Under the pieces are notes generated by a model that was not told where the DNA came from, ran no database searches, and saw nothing but the letters and a program-made list of their open reading frames with translations. 64,000 nt of DNA, from the NCBI GenBank assembly GCA_021464245.1, contig JADCRB010000013.1, positions 8,778,895 through 8,842,894 of the forward strand. The letters run 5' to 3'. The position numbers and the translations under genes are program-made. The stretch's first letter is position 1. The number at the start of each line of letters is the position of its first letter. This stretch comes from Carallia brachiata. Taxonomy: Eukaryota; Streptophyta; Magnoliopsida; Malpighiales; Rhizophoraceae. Below are positions 24,665 to 36,439 of the stretch, piece after piece.

Positions 24665-24822
24665 ACTAGATAGTTTTACTTACGTAACCTTAAAATATTT
24701 ATAAAGTGATGTGAACTATTAGATAATTGAATTGAAGAAAAAATTAAAATTTAATCATTCAATAGTTTATATCATTTTGTGACTACTTGAATGTTACCCA
24801 AATAAAACTATTAATCTTTTTT
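24665..24822. mobile_element. Hairpin MITE
   Basis: The left arm contains GATAGTTTTACTTACGTAAC and the right arm, reverse complemented, AATAGTTTTATTTGGGTAAC; pairing continues past TGATGTGAACTATT against TGATATAAACTATT. It is about 158 bp, with no coding capacity. Confidence 0.65.
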
Positions 24823-25256
24823 AAAAAAAAAAAATGGTGCAGTACTTGTAAGATACTTTATATCAAACCGGAACATGCAAAAGATTTGGTCTTAAAATGT
24901 TATACATTTTACAGAACAGTTCCAAATATTTTTGAGATTTCATATTAGTCTTATTCCTTTCTTTCAAGTCTTTTTTTTTTTTTTTTGAAACGCCAACAAG
25001 TCGTTAGAAATAATTGTTTGGTTAATGTATGAATTTAATAGTTTGACTGCTTTCTATTTGAAAAACTACCTATTTGAAAAGGAGTATAGGATGCTTTTAT
25101 AGGTTTAGAGCTGATATAAAAATTCAAATGATTTAGGATCCAATTGTAAAAATATCAAAAAATTTAAAAAGAAAAGACTAATTTCAACAAAATGAAAATA
25201 ACAAGTAAAATCAAATGCCACGAACTTTAAATCAGTAATGGAGCTAAGAGATTAAA

Positions 25257-25260
25257 GTGG

Positions 25261-25288
<28 letters not shown>
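25257..25288. repeat. (AT)n microsatellite
   Basis: Sixteen or so AT dinucleotides, placed in a segment otherwise shared with 17690-17795. Confidence 0.9.
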
Positions 25289-25292
<4 letters not shown>

Positions 25293-25890
25293 TTTATATT
25301 TATTTCCAAAACCAAACTTAAACGTACTAAGTTTTATCATAAAATTAAAAAAAAATGAAAGAAAGAAAAAAAAAATTATAATGGTTCCGTCTCACTCTCA
25401 GGCAGTGGAACTCGAGCTATTAAACTTTTCTATATATATATGGTTTTTTGTAAATATTTTTATGAGCATACTTATTCAGGTAGAACCCGCCAGAGTTCAT
25501 TCATCCTCAAAAACTAAGCACAAGGCTGCTCAACCAGCATATTTGTATTGAATGGGCTTGGCTTGCAGTTTCATACTCGACCTCCTCTTGTGATCATACT
25601 GTTCTTGGACTTGCTGTGAACAAATTTTGCCTACAATTGGCCCGCAACCCGGCATACACCATGGCGGCATGGCCTATGGCTCTAGCTACGTTGCGGTAGT
25701 CATTAGGACTAATGTGCTTGTAATTGGTAAGTGAGTCCGCTCAAATTTATGTACAATTTGACCACGGTCCATTTTTTGTTCGAATTGAAATCGGGGTCAC
25801 TCCTGCTTGGAACGCAATCTCTCGTTCTTCGTTGGAGTGGAGTCGAGCCATTAAAGAAGTAAGGGATAAATGGAAAGTTGAGTCCCTATT

Positions 25891-26353
25891 TTTTAAAATT
25901 TTTGTTACCTTTTTTTTTTTGGTCATAAAAATTTTTGTTACCTTCGACGTGGTCCTTCCGTCAATATGAATTTTGATTTTCTGGTAAGACAAAAAAAATC
26001 GTAGTCAATAAAATACTATTAGAATAATTATTAATTGTTGTGGTATAATAGTTAAGAAATTTATATACACTATAAATTCATCAATTCAATTCTTGATAAG
26101 ATGTTTGATAGGATTAAAAATACGTTTAATTTTTAAAATTTTGTTACCTTTTTTTTTTGTCATAAAAATTTTTGTTACCTTCGACGTGGTCGTTCCGTCA
26201 ATATGAATTTTGATTCTCTGGGTAGTCAATGAAATACTATTAGAATAATTATTAATTGTTGTGGTATAATAGTTAAGAAATTTATATATACCATAAATTC
26301 ATGAATTCAATTTTCGATAAGATGTTTGATAGGATTAAAAATACGTTTATTTT
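25891..26353. repeat. Local tandem duplication, period 238 bp, only in U2
   Basis: Two adjacent copies, each containing GTTACCTTCGACGTGGTC then GTCAATATGAATTTTGATT and ending near GGATTAAAAATACGTTT. The offset measured at CCTTCGACGT (25941 and 26179) is 238 bp. Unit U3 has one copy (about 39850-40055), so the duplication followed the split of the units or was lost from U3. Confidence 0.8.
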
Positions 26354-29300
26354 TATATAATTGTAAAAGTGACTTAATAATATTTTTTTTTATCAAAAAA
26401 ATCATTATATTAAGAATTTAATGCAAAAAGATGCATTAAAATCATTGTAAAAGTTAAGAAATTTGTAGTGACTTGATGATATTTGTTGGGCTCCAAAAAT
26501 ATGTTCTTTTAATAGTTTAGTAAAATGGTTCTTGCCCACCCGATGTAATGAAACAGTTCAACTCTACCTAATGAATTTACAAGGTGTCACGCTTATTTTT
26601 TTTGTTTTTTTTCCCAAAAAAAAAAAAATTAGACTAAATGTGGCGTCCGATATTTACCTACTACTTTTTTGCTAACATGGCACACCGTTTTCTCCCATCC
26701 GTTCCTTCTTTTTTTGAACCAAAGAAAATGTGTATTATTGATATATATCATCGTATTTATGGGTTGAAATAGTGGTACTTATTAACATTTTCATTAGATC
26801 TATTTTATAAGGGGAACTTACCACTTAAATATTGTTAGATCTGAATGAACCTCTTACACAACTAATCTCAATATTAACAAGTCTTGAACGATGTTATTAT
26901 TAAAATTCAAACTTAAACTAATATAATAAAAATATATCAAATCACCATCTAAACTATCACCTGTTACTCCGTCCCATTATCCTAGATTCTTTTTTTGACT
27001 GACGCCTAATTCTATAAATCCCCATCAAAATCACTAAACCTATCAGACTAGCTTACAAAATTGCTTTAATAAATCTTTTCATTTTCCAAATTTCATAAAT
27101 TTCTAGGTCCATATTTTTAAAATATTTTTATTTATTTTTTAAAAAATAATTTGCTACTTATGAAAAATACAAAATTCTTCAATTTGCTTAATATTTTTCA
27201 TCTGAATGTTCTTCTATAAATCTCATGAGACTTAATAATTAGATTGAGAGTTATATTATAGATGTTCATTCATATACTAAACTTTTTTATTTGAAAGAAA
27301 TTGCTGATTTTTGCACAAGACAACGAGATATATGTGACTTTTGAAATTAGTTTTGATTTTAGCAATTGCAATAACTACAATAGAAAGAAATTTTTACGAA
27401 TTAATTTTGTAGAGAATCGTAACGCAATTGCATTTGAGATAAAATACGAGATTATTATATGGTTAATGAAATAGAAAAGAAATTTAATCAATGGAAAAGA
27501 AATAATCCTTGCTAAGATTCTTGGATAATATTATGAGTTAAGAGAGAAAACAAAAAGGAAAAGAAATATAATCAATGGAATATTTACATGAAGACATAGA
27601 TAGTTATCATATGTGCTTTAATTTGCATACACCGTCCCATTTTCGAAAAATTTGAATCAATGTACACCCCAATTGTTTACCGGTGACATTAAGAAAATTT
27701 TCATGATATTGGCGTATTATAGGATTATGAAAACCAAATTTTCATGATTTTGGGATATCTGGGTGAGATATTTTGGAAAAACAAATATCGTCACATTTTT
27801 GCCTACTATATATTCACTTGCCAACAGACTTTTGTCAAAGAGCAAGATTATTAAGTATCATTAAATATCAGCAGTGTAGTGACAATTTATTATTTTTTTT
27901 ATAAATTTAATTATTTAACCTATATTACTTTATTAAAATGTCCAAACTACTCTTGGGAAGAATTTTTTTTTTTCCTTTATAATAAAGTGGCCACCAGTAA
28001 TCAGCCTTTTATGAATTACTGTTATTATTAGCACAAGTCTGGCAACAACATAAAATGTAGAATTGTGTTTGTTGGTTTGATTTATTTGAAAATTTGGTTA
28101 TTATAGAGACACATCCTCCTTTTAATTAAGAACTTAACTATTCCTTGCCAAAAAAAATAAATAAATATTCATCTTAGATGATGATTTAAATCTTAGTCAA
28201 ACAACTAAGGAAAATGAAGCATGTTTTTTTTTTATTAGAGACGAGAGAAAAAAAAAACCTCATAATGTTTGATAACGACACAATACCGAAAAACATATGT
28301 GTGAGCGGTAAGTAACTAAGTATGGTGATTCAAAGAGTAATGCTATTGTTATCAACTAATTTTTGCAAAACACTGTAAACGATAAATGAGGAGAGAGAGG
28401 CGGAATTAAAATTAAAGTTTTTTTCTTTCAATATTTTTATTTTATTAAATTTAATTTATTACATCAATTAATTTTTTATGTACTCATTAAAATTAGTGGA
28501 ACAAAATAATCAAGAAAAATATCCTCCAAAACTCCAGAAATCCCTCCGCATATCCATTTAAAGTAATAGTTTAGTTGGTGATTCGATATATTTCTTTTCG
28601 CGTTGTTTTAAATTCGATCCTCTCACTGTCACTTATCCTTAAAAAACAAAAATTTATATTAAGAGATTTTTATCAAACCCAATAATCTTTCAGTAATAAA
28701 TCCTTCTTATAAAAAAAATTAAATAAAAAAATAAACGGATTACTGTCAACTTCGGTGTATAAATGCAACGACCAAATCAAGACCCTATTTTCTTCTTTGT
28801 TATTAGAAGAAAAAAAGAATAAAGAATCTCGATGTGATCGTTACTGTCAATATCTCCAAACAAGCAAAATTGTAAACATTAAACAACCCGTGTCCCACGT
28901 GCGCCAAGCACCACCGAATATTCTTCTAGCATTTACTATTTGAAAGATATTTAGTGAGATTTATTAAATTAAATTTAAAATAATATCATTATATAATTAA
29001 AATTAAAAAATAAATTATTTTTAAATATCCTTCAATAAATTACATAACTAATTTAACGTTAATTAAAGTTAAATTGTGTTGTAGAATTTTTATTATTTTT
29101 CTTTTTCATCTTCTTAAATATTTTAATTTCATCAACTGTTGTCGTGCGGCGGCCTCTACACAGTTCACATCATAATCCTTTTTTTTTTTTTTTTGGTTTT
29201 TTACACGTATCTTTGTATTTTTGGCATTTATTTTCACATGTATCCCTTTTCGACATAAGTTGGCCCATTGTCTTTTGCCGGTGTGTGTTAAATCGGACTT

Positions 29301-30219
29301 TAATTTCTAACGTGAGTTTGGACCACAATGGGACCTGTAATAAATGGGGGAGGCGAGTTGGGACCCAAAAAAGGGGCATGCAAGACACGGAGTCTCCATT
29401 GGAAAGGGTTAGTGGAATTCAAAATCTTTTACACGTGGATAAGATAGGTGTGATGTTTTTTTTTCTTGTTTTTTTTGTTTTTTTAGACCGCCTAATTTTT
29501 AATTTAATAAATTAATTAATTCAAATTGCCTTAAATAGCATTTCAAAATGTTATAAAAATCTCTTAATAAATATTTAATATAGTTATATTTTTAAAGATT
29601 TAAATCTAAAACCTCTAATTAAACGATTATAAATTTTTATCATCTAGATCAACACATTTACTGATATAAATGTGACGCTCTTAATAGACAGTGTGATCAC
29701 CTTCGTTTTATCTGTTTTGCCTGTTTGCTTTGTCCCTTTTGTAGTCTTGTTTCAATCATTTACTCATAGAAAAAAAAGACCATGTAAGTTAGTATAGTCG
29801 GTTTCAAGAAAAACTATTTTTTGGACATGAGAATGATATGCTCTGCTTCGGCTTTCCTACGATGCTCTGGTCGAGATGGTGAAAAAAATATGATGATTGA
29901 GATATCTATAAATGGTAATATTAACAAAAATTTGAAGTAAAAATATTATAGTGGAGTTATAAAAAAAAAGCAGATTATTATATAAATAAATCCTGAATTT
30001 TGTGCATTTTTACTGATCCATCAAGTGGCAGATCTTACAAAGTAACAATCCGTCTCTTACAATTTTTTTTTTCTATTTTTCATTGACAAAACTAGTACAC
30101 CTCTAATGGAAAGTAGCAGATCGCATTGTCTTGCACACGTATCATGCATAAGTATAAAAATTGATCATGTGACATAACAGTTGGCATTCATTAAAATTAA
30201 AAAATATAATAAAATAAAA
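26354..30219. other. U2 spacer shared with U3
   Basis: No gene is seen. The sequence parallels 40055-44160. Short open frames (for example 28755-28943 and 29144-29515) have counterparts in U3 but with different frames and stops, so they are not protein genes. A segment at about 27500-27580 is missing from U3, and about 27985-28140 is also U2-only. Confidence 0.55.
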
Positions 30220-30396
30220 GTAATGATAAACATCTTAACAATGTGTTAAGAAACATTTTAAAATATATAATTATAAAAAAAATTATAAATTTTTTAACAC
30301 CATTAAATAAAAAAGAAAAAAAATTGATAATTCTTTTCAAATTTACACATTTTAAAATATTCCATCACATAATTTTTGAAATATTTATCACTGCTC
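30220..30396. mobile_element. 177-bp MITE with target duplication and empty site
   Basis: Terminal inverted repeats of about 44 bp (left starts GTAATGATAAACATCTTAAC; right, reverse complemented, GAGCAGTGATAAATATTTC) enclose an AT-rich core. It is flanked by the 11-bp direct repeat ATAAAATAAAA (30209-30219 and 30397-30407). Unit U3 has a single copy of this target near 44150-44160 and no element. This is direct evidence for insertion after U2 and U3 separated. Confidence 0.85.
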
Positions 30397-30599
30397 ATAA
30401 AATAAAATGTCCATGTGCTCTCTCCCTCTTTCTCTCACCTACCAAAAATTCAAGAATGTTCTTTCTCAACCCAATAGCAATTAACCAACAAGAAGTGGAA
30501 AAACCAATAAATCCGTAATTTTTCTTACTAAAACCCAAAATCGATGTAAGATTAACAAATAACCAAGAGGGGAAAATTTATCTTCTGGCATCCAAACGA

Positions 30600-31440
30600 T
30601 TAATTACTATAATGGTCGCATGTTCACTAACAGAGGAGCGTTGGAGTCGTTCTTATGGGACAATGCTTTGTGTCCTAGACGCCCGCTTGCTCATGTTGTT
30701 TGGACTAATTCTATCATAGGGACAATGTGTCCTGATTTCCTTACCTTGCCGCTGGAGGATTGGATGAATAAATTTCTTGGAGCCACTACAAAGTCGGGCT
30801 ATTTTTTTTTAATGATGGCATTGTTTTCTTTGCACTTGTTGAATCTTATGGATGTCACGTAATGATGAAGTCGTCCAGGGACACAGGTCCTCTTCTTTTT
30901 ACTTACAATGGAAAATTGAAGAACTGAATAGATATATGTTCGACTTTCATAGCTTTAGAGTATGAGCATAGCAGTTCAATTCGACTAGTCTCATGGGAAA
31001 CTCCTTCTCCCGACTTTGTAAAAATTAATGCTGATGGTAGTCTCAAGAGAATCCAAGGAGAGCTAGTTTTGGAGAAATATTGAGAGATACTTTTAGATCT
31101 CAGATTCTACACTGTATGAGTTCAACTGACAATACTACTAACATAGTAGCGGAACTCATGAGAATGCGATGTAGTCTAGAACTGAGATGGGAGTTAGGCT
31201 ATCCACAAGTAATTGTAGCGATGGACTTCCTGAAAGCTCTTCATCTGGTATTGGGCCCAGCAAAATTCTTCTCCTCTGCTCTCCTGTCAACTAGCGGGTA
31301 TTCGTGCATTTCGGGAGAGAGCCTGAGTGGTTAAATTACAACATGTCAGGCAACTCCTGCACTAATTTTCTTGCAATATTGGGAACAACCTGTGGTTTCA
31401 ATGATTTTCTTCTTAATCAGCCACCAACAGGCGTGTGCCA
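30600..31440 (+). pseudogene. LINE 3' relic (zinc-finger-RVT and RNase H), copy in U2
   Basis: Broken frames encode the end of a plant LINE polyprotein: AHVVWTNSIIG and LPLEDWMNKFLG (reverse transcriptase zinc-finger region), then PSPDFVKINADGS near 31010 and AELMRMR near 31155 (RNase H domain). A piece of about 50 bp containing the first zinc-finger residues is missing compared with the U3 copy. Stops and frameshifts are many. It was duplicated with the unit, as its partner at 44345-45545 shows. Confidence 0.8.
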
Positions 31441-31506
31441 TTTAGATGGTAATCGTTATAGGTTTGTTTTTATTCTTCACTAGTTTTTAGCTTTTTTTGT
31501 TTCCAA

Positions 31507-32645
31507 TGTAGAAGTTTTGTATATGATAATGTGGTTGCAATTTACAATGGTATCACAATAAAAATAACAATGACGATGATATGCTATTATTGTTATGACT
31601 ATTGTTACAAAGGTAGATCGCATTATGCATTAATCCCTTCTGCTGTGAAGGCAGTAGTGCCTTCATTTATAATTTTCTGGGGAAAGTCAAGTTGTCCATC
31701 CTTCACCAATTTGCAAGTGTTTGCGAAGCATGATTGCCTAGTCCATGGCAATAGAAGACCAACATTACGTTGAGTAATTCTGGCCTTTGATGATTGAGGC
31801 ATGTTTTATGTAATTTCTGCTACCTGGTTGAGAAGTGCAAAGTTGTCCTTAGGTGACTTGCATTGTCCAAGTAATCATAATGGTTGCCTTTTGATGAAAA
31901 TATTGAGAGATTCAAACAGGGGCAAAAGGCCTCCTCCAAGGTGACTTGAATTACTGTTGACGCCATATATTTCTTCTGGTAGAGTAATTTTATAATATGA
32001 CTTTTTTAGCTATAGTGCCTTCGAAACTTTGACGAAAATGAAAGTCAAAGGTATCCCAAAACAAGTCAGAGCAAACTTAGTTGATAGTTTTTTGTAGGAA
32101 TTCTAATTATTGTTCATGCCCCTTATAATATTATTGTGCAGATCCCATGCTTTCTCTTGTGGATGACCAGCATTCGAAGAATGTGTCTTGATCATCATTC
32201 TGGGTTTGATGTTGTAAGGACTAAGACTTTTAGTTAATGCATATGCTATTATTATTCACCATGGTGGATTACCTTCCATCAACTAGCATCCATACAAAAG
32301 TTAACATCCATTGTTGCTTATTGGTTTGTCAGTTTTCACCTGAGGTCATTGTCTGGTTATTGGATATAAATATGTTTGCGTATTTGCGGATCTGTGGGTT
32401 GTTTACACAAGTGTGTGCTTGTTCATGGTGGGCCGGACGGAGGATGGGGGTGTGTGTGTGTGTGTGTGTGAGTGTGTTAGAGAGAGAGAGAGAGAGTTAC
32501 ATTATGGTTTTATATATAAAGCAGCGAAATGATGACTTTGAATCCAACTAGGCAGAAAGATCAAGATTATTTGATCGCCAAAAAAAAAAGTTAAAAGTTG
32601 GTAGACGGAATGACTAAGCTGTGGATGGGAAACAAATTATAGGGA
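31507..32645 (+). pseudogene. Duplicated intron-exon-intron fragment of OXA2
   Basis: This stretch matches 50129-51318 inside the OXA2 gene. It carries exon 4 complete, at 32142-32213: 72 bp, with the AG acceptor and GT donor kept, encoding IPCFLLWMTSIRRMCLDHHS and four more residues. Only the last residue (Ile to Val) differs from the source. Flanking intron sequence came along, including the TG and AG microsatellites (32450-32496). Having introns, it is a DNA-level copy, not a retrocopy. No other OXA2 exon is present, so it cannot encode the protein. It abuts the LINE 3' relic on its left. Confidence 0.9.
32451..32496. repeat. (TG)n-(AG)n microsatellite
   Basis: TG repeats followed by AG repeats, the counterpart of the longer array at 51045-51161 in the OXA2 intron. 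Confidence 0.9.
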
Positions 32646-33204
32646 GCCAAAGTTGGGTCGTGCTGAATTTTGTCATGTTAGGCTAAAGATGTGGTTTGCT
32701 GCCGGTTTTATTTAATAACGAGCCAAGTTCAAGTAAAGCTTGTTGTTATGATAATGAGACGTGCCTGAACTTTTTGACGAACATATTCTTTAATTTATAA
32801 TATTAACTTTTATAATTAAAATCATTAAAAAAAACTGTCGTTGTAAGGACAGCAAATATTTACTTTAAATAAAACTATTCAATTGAAAATAAATATTTAA
32901 TTTTAGTTTTCAAATATAAATATCTTTAAAATATAACTTCAAAAATGAGTTTGACATAAATTATTTTTATGATATAATAAATGAGTATTTTAATGACTAT
33001 AAAGATAAGTTTTTAAACAAGATATCCACAAGTTTAATAGAGTAGTGTTTGTCTTTATTCAAATTGAACTCGTCTATTTGTAAACAAAATTTGAGCTCAT
33101 TTGGCTAAATAAACGAATTTAGATGAGTTGTCAAGTTGTGCCACTAATTTTTTAATAAACGTGTTAATTCCTTTGTTGCAGATCTGCATTGTTTGGTGCA
33201 ATAT
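32646..33204. other. Spacer before unit U3
   Basis: No gene is seen; partly similar to 24345-24560. Confidence 0.4.
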
Positions 33205-33583
33205 TTGCTTCCCTTGTCGCGGCGGTGCCTTAACATTGGACAAGCAACATAGATGGCGTTAAGAGTTTATAAACCGCACAAAAAAAAAGAAAAAGGGTGT
33301 ATTACGTGGAAGATACTTTATATCTAACTTGTATATGCAAAATAATTGGGCTTAAATTTTTATAATTTTTTACAGTTAAATTTTACATATTTTTAAGTTT
33401 TTATATTAGTCCTCCATCCTTAATGTCCTTTCCAAGTCTTTTCTTATCTGTTTTTTTTTCTCTCTTCGACAAAAAGCGACCAAGCCGTTAGAAATCACCA
33501 TTTGGTCAATATACATATTTACTAGTTTGACTGTTTTCTAATCAAAAAATTACATATTTGAAAAGGAACAAATGATAATTACC

Positions 33584-33812
33584 AAAAGAATTTGATTTAG
33601 TACATGAAGGTTGGTATACAGAGGAAGTATACGTAATATAACGAGTTTAATTATTTCTGTAATTACATTTATTTTTATTTGTAATAGAAAATAATATGAT
33701 AATTTTTTATATTATATTTTATCAATCTTATCGAATAAATAATCAAACTCATTACAATATATATATTTCCTCTGTGTATTAGCCTCCGTGTACCAAACTT
33801 TTTCCAACAAAA
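33584..33812. mobile_element. Hairpin MITE, about 65-bp inverted repeats
   Basis: The left arm contains GTACATGAAGGTTGGTATAC and AACGAGTTTAATTATT. The right arm, reverse complemented, contains GTACACGGAGGCTAATACAC and AATGAGTTTGATTATT. The core is AT-rich. It is absent from the equivalent place in U2 (about 25080). Confidence 0.75.
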
Positions 33813-34259
33813 CTCCTTATTAAGATATTGGGGGATATGGTTAGAAATGAAAGTGACAACATAAAACGAAGGCATGCCAATATATAAAGAGTTTCAATCA
33901 TAATTACTGAAAAACTCTTTATTAAGGTATATAAGGTCACATATCATTAATTAAAAGAGTGATTAGTTGAATCATAATTATGATAAAATTTTTATTTTTT
34001 CAAAAATAATATTTTGTAGTTATAATATAATTTCACATAATGTTAACTTAAATAATATAGGAATTACTAAATTAACTATAAAAAATACCAAAAGTCTGAT
34101 CCAATAATTGGCCTAGAACTCAAGAGAAAATAGTCACATGGGATGTGTAGCTGTCATGGCTTAACAGATATATATAGATATAGATTTGGTTTCTAATAAA
34201 AATGTTTATAAGCTTACTTATTCAGGTCAAACCCACCTGTGTTTAATGATTTATGTTAA

Positions 34260-34805
34260 AGATGTTCACAGTTTGGTTAACTAAACTAAATAATTATAAC
34301 TGTTTTTAAACTAAAATTTTTTGTCATGTAAAATTGAAAACTGTTCCCGAATTGAAAATTCGATTAACTGAAAATATCAGTTTGATTTTGATTAACTGTT
34401 GGTTAACTAAATTTAATAACAAAAAAATTTAATATAATCTAAATGTAAAAAAATATTTTTGATATATATATATTGTTAAAAAATTATTGCTATAATTATA
34501 TATAAATAAATAATTAATTAATTATTTGACATATAATAATATTTTATTAATATTTATTTATTAACAATTATTGTATTAGTCGTATTTTTTGCTATTATTA
34601 GAATATATATATATGAAATAGTATTTTACTTCAATTCGGTTAATTACGGTTTTTAAATATTTAAAAATGAAACTAAACTGAAAATTCAGTTTTTGTTCGG
34701 TTTAGTTAACTGATTATAAAATCAATTCGGTTAATTAAAAATTAGGTTTAGTTCGATTTAGTTTTCTTGATTAATTGAAATTTTTAATTTTGTTAAACAC
34801 GCCTA
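34260..34805. mobile_element. Insertion of GGTTAACTAAAC-rich element
   Basis: The flanks are continuous in unit U1 (18470-18490), whereas U3 has about 545 bp here. The insert is rich in GGTTAACT, TTCGGTTAATTA and AACTGAAAAT words. Imperfect copies of a TTTATGTTA / TATATGCTG block flank it and may be a decayed target duplication. There is no coding capacity. The class is unclear. Confidence 0.6.
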
Positions 34806-35439
34806 ATATATGCTGGGATTAAGTGTGACTTTTCTCTTTCCGGTGAGCTCATTCATCCTTAAGAACCAAGCCCAAGGCTGCTCAACGGGCATTTTTGTAT
34901 TGAATGAGCTTCGGCTTTAACTTTCATACTCAGCCTGTTCTTCTGACCATACTTCTCTTGGACTTGCTGTGAAAACAATTTTTACCTGCATTTGGTCTGC
35001 CCTAGTCCAGCATACACCATCGCTTATTGCTAGCTATGTTACAATAGTCATTAGGACAATTATGATTCAAATTGAAATCGGGCTCACCACAAATTGGAAT
35101 GCAATCTATAACGGGCAGGCTCATTTTGAACTTAAGTAATGAACAAGTCATTTATAGAGGTAAATGTCCAATTTTATTTAACCATAAAGGTACAAGCACA
35201 ATACCCTCTATAGAGTGAGGGAACAAGGAAGCAGGTAAGGGGAGAGGAGGCAATTGTTGGAGTCCCTCCAACCAAGAGTACTTGTATTGCGTCAAACCGA
35301 GTCACATTCGGTTGGCCCAAAGTACTCAAGCCCGTTATTAAATTTATAATATTCCGTACAGAGGTACATATGTGACACAAAGGTGACTAAAATTTATTGA
35401 CTATAGACTCTTATTTGACTAAATAGCATTAGTTGAGGT

Positions 35440-35468
35440 TTGCAGCTATATATATATATATATATATA
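35440..35468. repeat. (TA)n microsatellite just past the RNase stop
   Basis: TA repeats within the likely 3' untranslated region of the intact RNase gene; the pseudogene lacks them at this place. Confidence 0.85.
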
Positions 35469-35484
35469 ACCGCAACATTTGCCT

Positions 35485-36388
35485 TCAAGAACTCTGATGA
35501 GCATTATTGTTCTCAAAAGCAAAAGCTTCGCTCAAAAACTCGACTTGGGACGCTAACTTAATCTGATCAGTTTTGCAGTTGTCTCGAGTGAGTTCCTTGT
35601 CACAGCCAATGAAATTTTGAGCATTTTGAGCCACACAAACAACAACTTCTTGCAGCAAGTCATAGGTAACCTTATTCTTGCACCGGAAAAAAACACTGAG
35701 ATTTCCGACCTTAGATTGAACAGCATCCACGTACTGTTGTCTTGTATACGACCCACCAAGACTTATGCCGTTACTGTTCAGGGTGTTTAGCAAGTCCACT
35801 TGGTTGATCAGATCGAGGGCCTTTTCAAAGTAGGGCTGTGCGTCAAGTACCGTTTGACAACTCCCGTGTTTGATCCACTGATCATTCCAAAATTTTCTCT
35901 GCCCATCTAGGTCCGTCTGAGTATTAGTGAGACTTGGCCAATCTTCCAGCATGTTATTTTGAAGCTGAGCGTCATTCTCGAACTGAAATTGGATACAGAA
36001 GACAGTATAGAAGGGTTACATTAATATAATAAACGTAACAATTGGGAACTACAATGGCAAGAGCTGCGAGTTTGTTTGAAAAGAATTACTTGTCTTAAAA
36101 AATATATTGAAATGTAAAAGAATTTGATATTACCAATGACGTGATATCTGTAGAAGGATCGACGCATTTAGTTATGTCTTTGCCATTTACGGTTACTGGC
36201 CAAAGGCCGTGAAGAACAAATTGCTGTGGCAAAGGGTCGAAAGTGCAAGGGAGACGGCGACCGGAACAATAGCCGTTTGGCCAATCTAAGACAAGCATTA
36301 GATGGTCATAATCAGCCTGTGAAGGTGCCCCTGAGCAGCAAGAAATAGCAAAAAGAAAGCAGAAAAACACTAGACAATTAGTCTTCAT
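35485..36388 (-). CDS. Secreted RNase T2, S-RNase lineage (class III-like), apparently intact
   Basis: T2 RNases cleave RNA through 2',3'-cyclic phosphates and are secreted or vacuolar. Two exons (36388-36134 and 35982-35485) join in phase 0 to give 250 residues. The start is the ATG of MKTNCLVFFCFLFAISCCSG, a clear signal peptide; an upstream in-frame Met at 36427 is ignored because it precedes the TATA spacing. The first active-site motif is HGLWP (His60) and the second FWNDQWIKHGSC (Lys123, His124). Paired cysteines follow (FFRCKNK, VVVCV, GCDKEL, DNCK). The single intron lies between the two motifs, as in S-RNases and their close relatives. By hand count the mature protein has about 28 Asp/Glu and 17 Lys/Arg, so it is acidic. 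Pollen-rejection S-RNases are usually basic, so I favour an S-like RNase for phosphate recycling, stress or defence. Confidence 0.9.
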
Positions 36389-36427
36389 GTTGCAATGTAT
36401 GATACCACGGTAACCCCATGTGTGCAT

Positions 36428-36436
36428 CTATTTATA
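36428..36436 (-). promoter_or_regulatory. TATA box of the intact RNase gene
   Basis: On the minus strand the sequence reads TATAAATAG, 40 bp before the ATG. A start site about 30 bp downstream would leave a very short leader, so transcription may begin nearer the ATG than usual. The pseudogene has the damaged form TTAAAAATAG at the same place. Confidence 0.6.
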
Positions 36437-36439
36437 CGG

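Larger units (their letters stand above)
24580..31440. repeat. Amplified unit U2 (no RNase gene)
   Basis: U2 begins with the boundary motif and the conserved 3' segment (25490-25810). At about 25826, where U1 and U3 go on towards their RNase genes, it jumps to sequence that in U3 lies at 39776. From there to about 31320 it runs parallel to 39776-45545, at near-identity in places: 27640-27800 against 41165-41330 differ at only a few bases. U2 is therefore a version of U3 lacking about 4.7 kb, including the RNase, or U3 gained it. Private features: the tandem duplication at 25891-26353 and a MITE at 30220-30396. Confidence 0.8.

Noticed and set aside
29144..29515. 123-codon frame in U2, with a relative at 43391-43737
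   Set aside because: Frames and stops differ between the duplicated copies and the related piece at 23.2-23.4 kb, so there is no sign of selection on protein.
32237..32551. 104-codon frame and its relative at 50866-51192
   Set aside because: Both run through the shared intron and the TG/AG microsatellite (VCVCVC, RERERE), so they are intronic.
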